From Nocardioides rotundus (GTDB lineage: Bacteria > Actinomycetota > Actinomycetes > Propionibacteriales > Nocardioidaceae): 64,000 nt of DNA. Location: positions 2,247,001 through 2,311,000 of the forward strand of contig NZ_CP082922.1 of the NCBI RefSeq assembly GCF_019931675.1, in the 5' to 3' direction. The notes under the pieces were generated by a model. The model had not been told where the DNA came from and did no database searches. It worked only from the letters and a program-made list of their open reading frames with translations. Position numbers and translations under genes: made by a program. Below are positions 24,211 to 32,208 of the stretch, one piece after another (position 1 is the stretch's first letter; every line of letters begins with the position of its first letter).

Positions 24211-24791
24211 GAGTGATCGGGGATACGCCAGCCGTCCCCGTCCCCCTCGACCGCGAGGACGGCGCCGTTGGCGATCCGGAAGTCCTCGTCGGGTTGCAGC
24301 CCCGCCGACACCAGCGCGGCCAGCATCGTGCCGCCGTGCCCGACCACGACCACCGTCTCGCCACGGAACCGGTCGGCCAGGGGGTCCAGCACCGTCCAGA
24401 CGCGGGCCGCCGCCTCCTGGCCGGACTCTCCGCCGGGCACCCGAGCCTCGAGGTCGCCGGCGCGCCAGGCGTTGAGGGTGGCGTCGAAGAGCTCGCCCTC
24501 GGCGGGCCGTCCGCGGAAGTCACCGGAGCCGATCTCCTCCAGGCCCTCGCGCACCAGCACATGGGCGTCGAGCACGCCGGCCATCAGCTCGGCGGTCTGC
24601 ACCGCCCGGGACATCGCGCTGGTCACCACCACCGCGACCCGCTCGCCGTACAGCCGCTCTCCGACCTCCCGCGCCTGCTCCCGGCCGACAGGTGTGAGGC
24701 TGCCGCCGGTGTCGGCCAGCAGCGCGGACTCGTACTCGGCCTCCGCATGCCGCACGAAGAGGACGCGGATCGGGCACTGCAGGTCTCTCAT
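24207..24791 (-). CDS. Histidine phosphatase family protein
   Basis: 194-residue phosphoglycerate-mutase-like phosphatase. The catalytic phospho-histidine sits in VLFVRHAEAEYES (about residues 10-22) and the second active-site histidine in VVVVGHGGTMLAAL (near residue 150); SAMSRAVQTAEL supplies the conserved Arg. These enzymes remove phosphate from small metabolites or proteins; alpha-ribazole phosphatase (cobalamin salvage) belongs here and would fit the neighbouring B12-dependent mutase, but nothing in the sequence singles this out. It starts four bases downstream of the mutase stop, so they are co-transcribed. Its stop codon lies inside the iron box of the next unit. Confidence 0.88.
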   Translation of the reverse strand: MRDLQCPIRVLFVRHAEAEYESALLADTGGSLTPVGREQAREVGERLYGERVAVVVTSAMSRAVQTAELMAGVLDAHVLVREGLEEIGSGDFRGRPAEGELFDATLNAWRAGDLEARVPGGESGQEAAARVWTVLDPLADRFRGETVVVVGHGGTMLAALVSAGLQPDEDFRIANGAVLAVEGDGDGWRIPDHS

Positions 24792-24795
24792 GCCC

Positions 24796-26838
24796 TCAGG
24801 CTAGGTCGTTGGCCTTCCGGATCACATCGACGATGCCGTCCATGATCTCGGTCAGGCCGAAGTCCTTGGGCGTGTAGACCGCGGCGACCCCCTGGTCGAT
24901 CAGCCGCTGCGCGTCGCCGCTGGGGATGATGCCGCCCACGATCACCGGGAGGTCCTCCAGGCCCGCGTCGCGCAGGCCCTCCAGCACCGTCGGCACCAGC
25001 TCCATGTGCGACCCCGACAGGATCGAGAGGCCGACGCAGTGCACGTCCTCGGCAACCGCCGCGGCGACGATCTGCTCCGGGGTCAGCCGGATGCCCTGGT
25101 AGACCACCTCGAAGCCGGCATCGCGAGCGCGTACGGCGACCTGCTCGGCGCCGTTGGAGTGGCCGTCCAGCCCGGGCTTGCCGACGAGCAGCCGCAGCCG
25201 CCCGCCCAGCTCGTCGCCGGTCTCCTTGACCCGCTGCCGCACCGCGGCGAGCTCGGCGCCGGCCTCGGCCACCCCGACCGCGCCACCGACACCCGTCGGG
25301 GCACGGAACTCGCCGAACACGCCGCGCAGGGTGCCGGCCCACTCGCCGGTCGTCGCCCCGGCACGGGCACAGGCCAGAGTCGCCTCCATCAGGTTGGTGT
25401 CGGTCTTGGCGTCGGCCGCCAGCCGTGCCAGCGCCTCTTCCACCTCCTGCTCGTCGCGCTGCGCCTTCCACTCCTCCACCGAGCGGATCGCGGCCGCCTC
25501 GGCCTCGGGGTCGGCGGTCTGGATCGCCGCGTCCAGGTCGGCGGTCAGGGGCGAGGGCTCGGTGGTCTCGAACTTGTTGACCCCGACGATGATCTCCTCG
25601 CCGGCCTCGATCCGCGCCCGGCGCGCGGCGTGCGCGCTCACCAGCTCCTGCTTCATGTAGCCGGACTCGACCGCGGCGACCGCTCCGCCCATCGCCTGCA
25701 CGCGGTCCATCTCGGCGCGGGCGCCCTGCTTCAGCTCGTCGACCTTGGCCGCGATCACGTGGCTGCCGTCGAAGATGTCGTCGTACTCCAGCAGGTCGGA
25801 CTCGAAGGCGAGCACCTGCTGCAGGCGCAGCGACCACTGCTGGTCCCACGGCCGCGGCAGGCCGAGCGCCTCGTTCCACGCGGGGAGCTGGACGGCGCGG
25901 GCGCGCGCGTCCTTGGAGAGGGTCACACCCAGCATCTCCAGGACGATCCGCTGGACGTTGTTCTCCGGCTGGGACTCGGTCAGGCCGAGGGAGTTCACCT
26001 GGACGCCGTACCGGAACCGGCGCATCTTCGGGTCCTCGACGCCGTAGCGCTCCTGGGTGATCTCGTCCCACAGCTGGGTGAAGGCCCGCATCTTGCAGAC
26101 CTCCTCGACGAAGCGGACGCCGGAGTTGACGAAGAACGACATCCGGCCGACGACCTTGCCGAAGTCCTCGTCGGCGACCTGGCCGGAGTTCTTCACCTGG
26201 TCGAGGACGGCGATAGCGGTGCCGAGGGCGTAGGCGATCTCCTGCGTCGGCGTCGCCCCCGCCTCTTGCAGGTGGTAGCTGCAGATGTTGATCGGGTTCC
26301 ACTTGGGGATCTGGTTGACCGTGTAGGCGATCGTGTCGGCGGTCAGGCGCAGCGACTGCTCCGGGCCGAAGACGTAGGTGCCGCGGGAGAGGTACTCCTT
26401 GATGATGTCGTTCTGCGTCGTCCCGGCGAGCTGCCCGGCGACCTCCTCCGGGGTCGCGTCGGGGTTCTGCTCCTCCGCCACGACCTGGTAGAGCGCCAGC
26501 AGCCACATCGCGGTGGCGTTGATGGTCATCGAGGTGTTCATCTCGACCAGCGGGATCTGGTCGAAGAGGCGGCGCATCTCGCCGAGGTGCGGGATCGGGA
26601 CGCCGACCTTGCCCACCTCGCCGCGGCTCAGCGCGTCCTGGGGGTCGTACCCGGTCTGCGTGGGCAGGTCGAAGGCCACGCTGAGCCCGGTCTGGCCCTT
26701 GGCGAGGTTGCCGCGGTAGAGCTCGTTGGACGCCGTGGCCGTGGAGTGCCCGGCGTAGGTGCGCATCACCCAGGGGCGATCCTTCTGCGGGCGCTCCGGG
26801 ATGGCCGCTTCGTGCTGTCCGGCGTCCTTGTCAGTCAT
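24796..26838 (-). CDS. ecm: Ethylmalonyl-CoA mutase (MeaA type), adenosylcobalamin-dependent
   Basis: 680-residue single-chain mutase converting ethylmalonyl-CoA to methylsuccinyl-CoA in the ethylmalonyl-CoA pathway for acetyl-CoA assimilation. The substrate domain shows TYAGHSTATASNELYRGNLA and GLSVAFDLPTQTGYD, which are the Ecm/MeaA variants; methylmalonyl-CoA mutase has 'AFDLATHRGYDSD' there, and isobutyryl-CoA mutase is split or fused differently. The C-terminal B12 domain carries the lower-ligand motif in PGLDGHSNGAEQ (D-x-H-x-x-G, around residue 557) followed by SILSGSH and VGGIIPSGD. It is followed by the histidine phosphatase gene. A PduO-type adenosyltransferase that could make its cofactor lies at 32785. 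Ccr, the usual partner, is not in the window. Confidence 0.9.
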   Translation of the reverse strand: MTDKDAGQHEAAIPERPQKDRPWVMRTYAGHSTATASNELYRGNLAKGQTGLSVAFDLPTQTGYDPQDALSRGEVGKVGVPIPHLGEMRRLFDQIPLVEMNTSMTINATAMWLLALYQVVAEEQNPDATPEEVAGQLAGTTQNDIIKEYLSRGTYVFGPEQSLRLTADTIAYTVNQIPKWNPINICSYHLQEAGATPTQEIAYALGTAIAVLDQVKNSGQVADEDFGKVVGRMSFFVNSGVRFVEEVCKMRAFTQLWDEITQERYGVEDPKMRRFRYGVQVNSLGLTESQPENNVQRIVLEMLGVTLSKDARARAVQLPAWNEALGLPRPWDQQWSLRLQQVLAFESDLLEYDDIFDGSHVIAAKVDELKQGARAEMDRVQAMGGAVAAVESGYMKQELVSAHAARRARIEAGEEIIVGVNKFETTEPSPLTADLDAAIQTADPEAEAAAIRSVEEWKAQRDEQEVEEALARLAADAKTDTNLMEATLACARAGATTGEWAGTLRGVFGEFRAPTGVGGAVGVAEAGAELAAVRQRVKETGDELGGRLRLLVGKPGLDGHSNGAEQVAVRARDAGFEVVYQGIRLTPEQIVAAAVAEDVHCVGLSILSGSHMELVPTVLEGLRDAGLEDLPVIVGGIIPSGDAQRLIDQGVAAVYTPKDFGLTEIMDGIVDVIRKANDLA

Positions 26839-26914
26839 TCCAGCAGGGTACGGCGGGACCTACTGGTCGGTCACCGGTCGAGCGTGTGCGGTTGTCCACA
26901 TGTGAAATGGGTTG

Positions 26915-28510
26915 TCAGTCCTCGATCAGGCCCCACCCGGTCCCGATCACCTGGGTGCGCGACGCGGAGTCGCGGGGTATCAGTAGGGCTGCAGTCACGA
27001 GCTGGTTCTGAGTGACGTTGGTGCTCTTCTCCGCACCGGAGATAGCGGCGTAGGGCTGGTTGAAGCCCACGGTCATGCCCGGCTTCGCGAAGACTCTCTC
27101 CTCGACCCGGGCGGACCCGATGGCCAGCCAGCCGCCCGCGGTCGGCACCACCCATGGGTCACTCGACCCCGACGAGCCCGCGTAGGGGTAGGCCGCCTGC
27201 TCCATCCTGCCGATGAAGTCCACCTCGCGGGTCAAGTCTCGCTCTGCCCTCGCGAACTCGCGGGCATCCTTGCCCAACTGCAGCCGTGGGGCGAGGGCAT
27301 CGTCCGTCCACAGCGTCTGCAACGCCTCGAAGTCGCGCCGCGCACGAGTGATCACTTGGTCGGTGGGAGCAGCAGGCTCTCCCACATCCGGGACCTGGGC
27401 GTTGGGTACGTCCACATACGCCTCCATCAGCCACGGCTGCCAGGAACGTCGCTGGATGAAGACGGCCAGTTCCACGTTGCGACGGGCCCAACGCCGATCC
27501 GCTTTGCCGACCTTGCGCTCGGGGACGGTCCGCAGCGCGACAACGATGTACCGCGGGAAGGCATCGGTGGACGCTTCGAACATGTCCAGGACCTTGAGCC
27601 GCTGCCAGGCGTCATCGGTGTCGAAGTCGCGCCGGATCGAGGGTTTGGATTGCGGCAATGCACGAAACAGGGGCGTCCAGACTCGCTGCGTCTCCAGGGC
27701 GGCGCCCGCGAAGGCCCGCGACCAGGCGGTGGCGTCGAGGCGAGGAGGAAATCCCCGCTTGCGCGCTTCCCGGCGCCGTTCGGCGAAGTCACGCACGAGC
27801 GCCTCCGCGTCAGACTTCCGGAGTGCGGTTTGCCCCGGGTCTCGGTACGTACGCTCGCTCGGCATCGTCACGGCCACCGCACCCATCACGATGAGCGCCA
27901 GACTCACCAGCGGCGCGCCGATTCGCACCGGGCGGGGCAACCGCGCCCACAGCAGCCCGACGAGGAGCAGCAGGAGGCCGGCAGCGGCGACGCTGAGGCA
28001 GGCCCAGAACAGGCCCGGCAGCGTGGCACCAACGGCCAGCGAGACCGGAGCGTCCGCTCGCCCTTGGGACGCGACCACCAACTGGAACGGCTCATCGCCG
28101 GTCAGCCGAAGCTGCTGCGTTCCGCTGCCGAAGGCCTGCTCGCTCCAGAACCCCACCCGCTCCGGAGCCACCGGCAGCGCTTCCCCGTTGACCCGGGCGC
28201 CACGCGTGCTGCCGTCGCGGTTGATGCCGGTCACCTCGAAGACGCGGGCATCCCGCACGTAGTCGCGCACGTCGACCGGCTCCCCTGCTCCGAGGAAGAC
28301 GGGACCCTCGCTTCTCGCCCGGACGGTCAGCCGCAGGTCGTCGTAGGAGAACAGGCTCGGTACGGTGACCAGCGGAGCGCCTCGGGCAGCGGTGACCCGG
28401 TGCTCGTCGAGGACGACGGTGTCGTCGGGTCCGACGTACGCAGCTCCCACGATCCCGGCGACTGCGAGGAGCGCGCCGAGCAGCGCCAACAGGATCCGCA
28501 TGACCTTCAT
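26915..28510 (-). CDS. Membrane protein of unknown function
   Basis: 531-residue protein I do not recognise. It starts with a membrane segment (MRILLALLGALLAVAGIVGAAY) followed by an extracytoplasmic stretch of about 130 residues (VTVPSLFSYDDLRLTVRARS, a beta-rich look), then two close membrane helices (about 163-187 and 197-216: FWACLSVAAAGLLLLLVGLL and ALIVMGAVAVTM), and a soluble region of about 300 residues with many Arg/Asp and the ending GTGWGLIED. It has the same TCTCGGGAAAGG stretch ahead of its start as the lipoprotein genes upstream, suggesting related expression. ATG at 28510 or the one at 28501 may be used. No motif for catalysis was seen. Confidence 0.75.
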   Translation of the reverse strand: MKVMRILLALLGALLAVAGIVGAAYVGPDDTVVLDEHRVTAARGAPLVTVPSLFSYDDLRLTVRARSEGPVFLGAGEPVDVRDYVRDARVFEVTGINRDGSTRGARVNGEALPVAPERVGFWSEQAFGSGTQQLRLTGDEPFQLVVASQGRADAPVSLAVGATLPGLFWACLSVAAAGLLLLLVGLLWARLPRPVRIGAPLVSLALIVMGAVAVTMPSERTYRDPGQTALRKSDAEALVRDFAERRREARKRGFPPRLDATAWSRAFAGAALETQRVWTPLFRALPQSKPSIRRDFDTDDAWQRLKVLDMFEASTDAFPRYIVVALRTVPERKVGKADRRWARRNVELAVFIQRRSWQPWLMEAYVDVPNAQVPDVGEPAAPTDQVITRARRDFEALQTLWTDDALAPRLQLGKDAREFARAERDLTREVDFIGRMEQAAYPYAGSSGSSDPWVVPTAGGWLAIGSARVEERVFAKPGMTVGFNQPYAAISGAEKSTNVTQNQLVTAALLIPRDSASRTQVIGTGWGLIED

Positions 28511-28590
28511 GGGCGGGTTCCTTTCCCGAGATGACTGTTCTGCGACGCTAACCCGAATTCAGCTCACGCGTCGGCGGTTATCCACAGCCC

Positions 28591-29460
28591 CTACCGGTCG
28601 GCCACCAGCAACGGGTCGGCCTCCAGCACGTCGAGCTGCTCCTCGGGGCCGGTCACCGCCACCGTGCCGTCGACCGGCTGCCAGGCTCCCCCGTCGACGC
28701 GGAAGTCCGCGGTCCAGGTGACATCGACCCGCACACCCAGGCTCTTCGCCGTCTTCTCGTACTCATGGGAGATGTACTCACTCATCGGCACCCCCTTGCT
28801 CCACGCCCTCCCCGGACTGTCCGTGGTCTGCGTGGTGCCGTCGCCGTGTACCCAGGTGTAGGACGCCGGACTGATCCGCAGGTCCACCCGATAACCCAGC
28901 AACACCAGCGACTCGGTGAACTCCGCAGCCTGCGTGGAGAAGATCGTCGGGAAGTTCACCAGCGTCTCGCCGTCCGGCGGCTGTACGTCGATCTCCGCGG
29001 GCGGCACCGGCACCTCCGCAAACGCCTGCTGAACGATCCACATCGTCAACTGCGGACGCGCCGGCGCAGGCGCCGCAACCGGCACCTGGGGGACGGGTTC
29101 TTCGACTTGCTCAAGCACATAGCCAGGAACCACAACATCACGGCAAAGATCCCGCACACTGTCTTCACAGAACATGTTTAGGACTTCGTTCCGTACTGGA
29201 ACGTCGCTCGGACTAAACACGTATGGGGCAGGAGAGTATTCGGACGAATCACTTCCTTCCGGAGCTTGCGTCGTAGCACTGGGTCGCTGCGGGACGGGTG
29301 GCTGCGGGATGGGTGGCAACGTTACCGTGGAACGCTCGTGAAGCCGCGTAATGAGTTCGTTCTGCCCGTCATTCACCGAAACGTCACCTTCGACCGCGAA
29401 TACGGGATTGGTCAGCGCCGCCATTGCGAGGCAAGTGCCAAGAACTACGAACGCCTTCAT
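28591..29460 (-). CDS. Secreted protein of unknown function, cassette copy 1
   Basis: 289 residues with a Sec signal peptide (MKAFVVLGTCLAMAALTNPVFAVEG, cleavage likely after Ala-Phe-Ala). The N-terminal half is Pro/Ser-rich and includes two cysteines (NMFCEDSVRDLC). The C-terminal half (about 165 residues, from VAAPAPARPQLTMWIVQ to PLLVADR) is nearly identical to the second copy at 30674-31546 and contains a beta-rich domain (SPASYTWVHGDGTTQTTDS, DVTWTADFRVDGGAWQPVDG). The N-terminal half does not match the second copy. The gene's ATG overlaps the stop of the lipoprotein upstream (ATGA). Probably exported and acting with that lipoprotein. Function unknown. Confidence 0.75.
   Translation of the reverse strand: MKAFVVLGTCLAMAALTNPVFAVEGDVSVNDGQNELITRLHERSTVTLPPIPQPPVPQRPSATTQAPEGSDSSEYSPAPYVFSPSDVPVRNEVLNMFCEDSVRDLCRDVVVPGYVLEQVEEPVPQVPVAAPAPARPQLTMWIVQQAFAEVPVPPAEIDVQPPDGETLVNFPTIFSTQAAEFTESLVLLGYRVDLRISPASYTWVHGDGTTQTTDSPGRAWSKGVPMSEYISHEYEKTAKSLGVRVDVTWTADFRVDGGAWQPVDGTVAVTGPEEQLDVLEADPLLVADR
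28592..29085 (-). repeat. direct repeat R1a, 3' part of cassette copy 1
   Basis: About 494 bases nearly identical to 30675-31168 (same strand), encoding the conserved C-terminal half of the secreted protein. Similarity ends abruptly at 29085, where the coding continues without similarity. Confidence 0.85.
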
Positions 29461-30023
29461 TTTACGTCCCAGCCCGCGATCTTCAACTCTCCGTCAACGC
29501 GACGAAACAGGAAGATGAATGTCTCCGTACTTGCCTGCGACTGCTGGACAATACTGCCGCTGGCATCTAGGGATTGCTGGCTGCCAATGTCAACCGTCGA
29601 GGTGTAAACAGTTCCTGGACCATCGGGGGCGGCGCCCAATTTCTGGAAGGAAACCAACTGCCAACCAGAGGAATTTTTCATGCTGCCTCCGGATCCGTAG
29701 CGCTGCTCGATCCCATCTGCGACAGATTGGCAGTTTATGCAAGCGCCATTTGTGTAATTGAGGAAGCCATCTACCTCGCCCTCGTTGATACCGCGCGACA
29801 GTTCACGGAGGTACGCCTTGGCAATCTGCTTGGGCGTCACTGGGCCGGGAGCAGGTCCTGATGCCGACGCCGACGCACTCGCCGACTCCGAAGGCGCCTC
29901 GCTGAACTTGGGGGTCGGCGTACCTTCCGACTCCGGATCCCCGCCCCCGTTGCACGCCGACAGAGCCGGCAGCGCCAGCATCAGCGCCGCACCGGCCACC
30001 GCGCGCGACCATCGTCCACTCAT
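29457..30023 (-). CDS. DUF6318-like lipoprotein, cassette copy 1
   Basis: 188-residue lipoprotein. Signal peptide with lipobox LPALSAC (lipidated Cys at about residue 24), then an acidic Ser/Pro/Thr-rich linker, then a compact domain with the CxxC motif NGACINCQSVADGI, and the ending VDGELKIAGWDVK. The pattern (linker, N-G-x-C-x-x-C, closing W) fits DUF6318-type actinobacterial lipoproteins. The first ~57 residues match the copy at 31543-32115 almost exactly; the rest does not. The ATG at 30023 is shared by both copies; a GTG two codons earlier (30029) is an alternative start. The stop overlaps the secreted-protein gene. A surface-exposed partner role is inferred. Confidence 0.78.
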   Translation of the reverse strand: MSGRWSRAVAGAALMLALPALSACNGGGDPESEGTPTPKFSEAPSESASASASASGPAPGPVTPKQIAKAYLRELSRGINEGEVDGFLNYTNGACINCQSVADGIEQRYGSGGSMKNSSGWQLVSFQKLGAAPDGPGTVYTSTVDIGSQQSLDASGSIVQQSQASTETFIFLFRRVDGELKIAGWDVK

Positions 30024-30113
30024 CCCCACCGCCCCTTTCCCGAGATCGATCTGCTCACCCTAAGGAATGGCGTGACGAATGGCGACCCCTTCCAGGGAGC
30101 CTGTGGACAAGCC
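29864..30113 (-). repeat. direct repeat R2a, 5' part and promoter of cassette copy 1
   Basis: The 5' end of the lipoprotein gene, its leader and upstream region are closely similar to 31957-32205 (same strand). Includes the signal peptide, the TCTCGGGAAaGGGGCGGTGG leader and the TAGGGT box. Borders are approximate. Confidence 0.75.
30057..30062 (-). promoter_or_regulatory. candidate -10 box of cassette copy 1 (TAGGGT)
   Basis: TAGGGT on the minus strand, 33 bases before the lipoprotein ATG, in a stretch conserved in both cassette copies (CATTCCTTAGGGTG). Conservation of this box while the following bases vary supports a functional promoter for each copy. Confidence 0.45.
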
Positions 30114-30129
30114 AGACCATCCCTGACCG

Positions 30130-30659
30130 TCAGCGCGGCTCCATGTCCCAGCCGGCAACTCTCCATCCATCGGCTGAATCCTTGATCAGCAACTGGTAGC
30201 GGTACACCAGAGCTGGATCTACTCGGTACACGTTGCCTTCACCGTCGAAGATCTTCTGGCGGCCGAGGGTCATCTCCCCGTAGAGAAGAACCCGCCTGGT
30301 GCGGCGCTCTGCACCTTTGCCGTCACGACCCGCCAGCCAGCGGAGCGGGCATACCCTTCGCCCCCGTAAGTCTTCCTGATCTTCTCAGCGACGGCATTGC
30401 ACGTGGTGCAGTTGCCGTTGGTCAATGACAAGAATCGATCGGTATCACCAGAGTTGATGGCCCCACCTACGGCGGACACGAAGTTCCGCGCAACGACCTT
30501 GACGGTCCTCAGCCCTTCATCATGAGATCTGGAAGCACGGCCCTCAGCCGACACACTGGCCGGAGCCAGAGCGGTGGTGGCCTCGCCCTTCGTGGCCCCG
30601 TTCCCGTCCTGGACGCAACCAGTCAGCGCCAATCCAAGCACCACGAAGGCTGCGCGCAT
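30130..30659 (-). pseudogene. Frameshifted DUF6318-like lipoprotein, third copy
   Basis: The frame opens at ATG 30659 with a lipoprotein signal (MRAAFVVLGLALTGC), continues with the CxxC motif NGNCTTCNAVAEKI and SAGWRVVTAKVQSAAPGG, then stops at 30270 after 129 residues. The missing C-terminus follows in the next frame: VLLYGEMTLGRQKIF ... DGWRVAGWDMEPR up to a TGA at 30132-30130, matching the ending of the other lipoproteins. One extra C in the CCC run at 30291-30293 (plus strand) would restore a 176-residue protein. This is either a real decay mutation or a homopolymer sequencing error. No secreted-protein partner gene follows it directly. Confidence 0.75.
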
Positions 30660-30673
30660 GATCTCGGACAGCC

Positions 30674-31546
30674 TTACCGGTCGGCCACCAGCAGTGGGTC
30701 GGCCTCCAGCACGTCGAGCTGCTCCTCGGGACCCGTCACCGCCACCGTGCCGTCGACCGGCTGCCACGCTCCCCCGTCGACGCGAAAGTCCGCCGTCCAG
30801 GTGACATCGACCCGCACGCCTAAGCCCTTCGCCGTCTTCTCGTACTCATGAGAGATGTACTCACTCATCGGCACCCCCTTGCTCCACGCCCGCCCCGCAC
30901 TGTCCGTGGTCTGCGTGGTGCCGTCGCCATGCACCCAGGTGTAGGACGCCGGACTGATCCGCAGGTCCACCCGATAACCCAGCAACACCAGCGACTCGGT
31001 GAACTCCGCAGCCTGCGTAGAGAAGATCGTCGGGAAGTTCACCAACGTCTCGCCATCCGGCGGCTGTACGTCGATCTCCGAGGGCGGCACCGGCACCTCC
31101 GCAAACGCGCGCTGAACGATCCACATCGTCAACTGCGGACGCGCCGGCGCAGGCGCCGCCACCGGCACGACTGCCGCCGGCGCAGCCGGCGCCGGCTCCG
31201 AAGGCAGGCACTGCGCCGACGTACCGTTAACACCCCCGCAGAAGCCGGTGAGAAGTTGGTTCCCTAGGTCGACGGTGGGAATAATTGGAGCTGCCGAACC
31301 GCCAGACCCGGACCGCGAAGTTGAAGTTTCGGATGATTCACTCGGAGGTGGACTCGCAGTCTCGCCACTTGAATCTGAATCTTGGACACCCCGATTCTGA
31401 TTGAGGTTCGCGAGGAGGCGATTGTTCTTATCGTCCGAGCCCACAGGGACTTTGTCGCCTGAGCCCGCAGCGTTGGCCGCAACAACGGGCAGGCCCAGCC
31501 CAAGGAACACCGAGAGCATCAGGAAGAAACTCAATAGACGCATCAT
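30674..31546 (-). CDS. Secreted protein of unknown function, cassette copy 2
   Basis: 290 residues with a Sec signal (MMRLLSFFLMLSVFLGLGLPVVAANA). The first half is Ser-rich and unlike copy 1 (GETASPPPSESSETSTSR, two Cys in GFCGGVNGTSAQC). From VVPVAAPAPARPQLTMWIVQ onward it is nearly identical to the 28591-29460 protein to the last residue. The start overlaps the stop of the lipoprotein gene upstream (31543-31546, ATGA), so the pair is translated together, as in copy 1. A frameshifted lipoprotein gene begins 14 bases after its stop. Function unknown; the repeated pairing suggests that lipoprotein and secreted protein interact. Confidence 0.75.
   Translation of the reverse strand: MMRLLSFFLMLSVFLGLGLPVVAANAAGSGDKVPVGSDDKNNRLLANLNQNRGVQDSDSSGETASPPPSESSETSTSRSGSGGSAAPIIPTVDLGNQLLTGFCGGVNGTSAQCLPSEPAPAAPAAVVPVAAPAPARPQLTMWIVQRAFAEVPVPPSEIDVQPPDGETLVNFPTIFSTQAAEFTESLVLLGYRVDLRISPASYTWVHGDGTTQTTDSAGRAWSKGVPMSEYISHEYEKTAKGLGVRVDVTWTADFRVDGGAWQPVDGTVAVTGPEEQLDVLEADPLLVADR
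30675..31168 (-). repeat. direct repeat R1b, 3' part of cassette copy 2
   Basis: Second copy of the 494-base repeat at 28592-29085. Only scattered base changes, several of them silent. Start-to-start distance is 2083 bases. Confidence 0.85.
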
Positions 31547-32115
31547 TGTTCCAAGCCCCAGTAGGTGATGCGGGGTTGGCCATCAACTCTGGCCACCTCA
31601 AACGAGTAATCCCGAGTTTCAGCTACTGATTGATCCACCACCTCGCCACTGGCATCGAGTGTCCGCTGACTTGAGATATCTAGAAGCCCCCGGACACGCA
31701 CAACGCCTTCGTCGGTTGTTGAGGACTTCATCGTGGCTACGACCCACCCCGATGTCTCGAACGATTGCCCGGAAGAATAGGCACGCCGAATGTTCCGTGC
31801 CAACGCCAGGCAGTTGCCACACCGCTTCCCCTTGACGAAGCGCATAAACGCGGAGGTATCTCCAGTGTTGATCGCCCGGGAGACTCCAGCCACGAACGCC
31901 TCCACTACCTGCTCCGGCGTTTGAGGGTCAACCTCAGCGGACCCAGACGCGGACGGCGACGGCGACGCACTGGCCGACTCCGACGGCGCCTCGCTGAACT
32001 TCGGGGTCGGCGTACCCTCCGACTCCGGATCCCCGCCCCCGTTGCACGCCGACAGAGCCGGCAGCATCAGCATCAGCGCTGCACCGGCCACCGCGCGCGA
32101 CCATCGTCCACTCAT
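31543..32115 (-). CDS. DUF6318-like lipoprotein, cassette copy 2
   Basis: 190-residue lipoprotein from the ATG at 32115. Lipobox LPALSAC, acidic Ser/Pro linker, then a domain with CxxC (KGKRCGNCLALARNI), ISSQRTLDASGEVVDQ and the end RITYWGLEQ. The stretch up to about residue 55 is the same as copy 1 except for a few residues; the domain after it is clearly diverged (roughly one third identical by eye), though SSGW/TSGW, LDASG and the closing aromatic are kept. In-frame GTG starts lie further upstream, but the shared ATG is preferred. The stop overlaps the start of secreted copy 2. Confidence 0.78.
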   Translation of the reverse strand: MSGRWSRAVAGAALMLMLPALSACNGGGDPESEGTPTPKFSEAPSESASASPSPSASGSAEVDPQTPEQVVEAFVAGVSRAINTGDTSAFMRFVKGKRCGNCLALARNIRRAYSSGQSFETSGWVVATMKSSTTDEGVVRVRGLLDISSQRTLDASGEVVDQSVAETRDYSFEVARVDGQPRITYWGLEQ

Positions 32116-32205
32116 CCCCACCGCCCCTTCCCGAGACCGATTTGGCACACCCTAAGGAATGGGCGGGCGAAAGGCGACCCCTCGGCGGAGCCTGTGGAAA
32201 AGGGT
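31957..32205 (-). repeat. direct repeat R2b, 5' part and promoter of cassette copy 2
   Basis: Second copy of the 5' repeat at 29864-30113, including upstream DNA back to a shared CCACAGGCTCC. Borders approximate. Confidence 0.75.
32149..32154 (-). promoter_or_regulatory. candidate -10 box of cassette copy 2 (TAGGGT)
   Basis: Same TAGGGT in the same CATTCCTTAGGGTG context as at 30057-30062, 33 bases before the lipoprotein ATG. Confidence 0.45.
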
Positions 32206-32208
32206 GAG

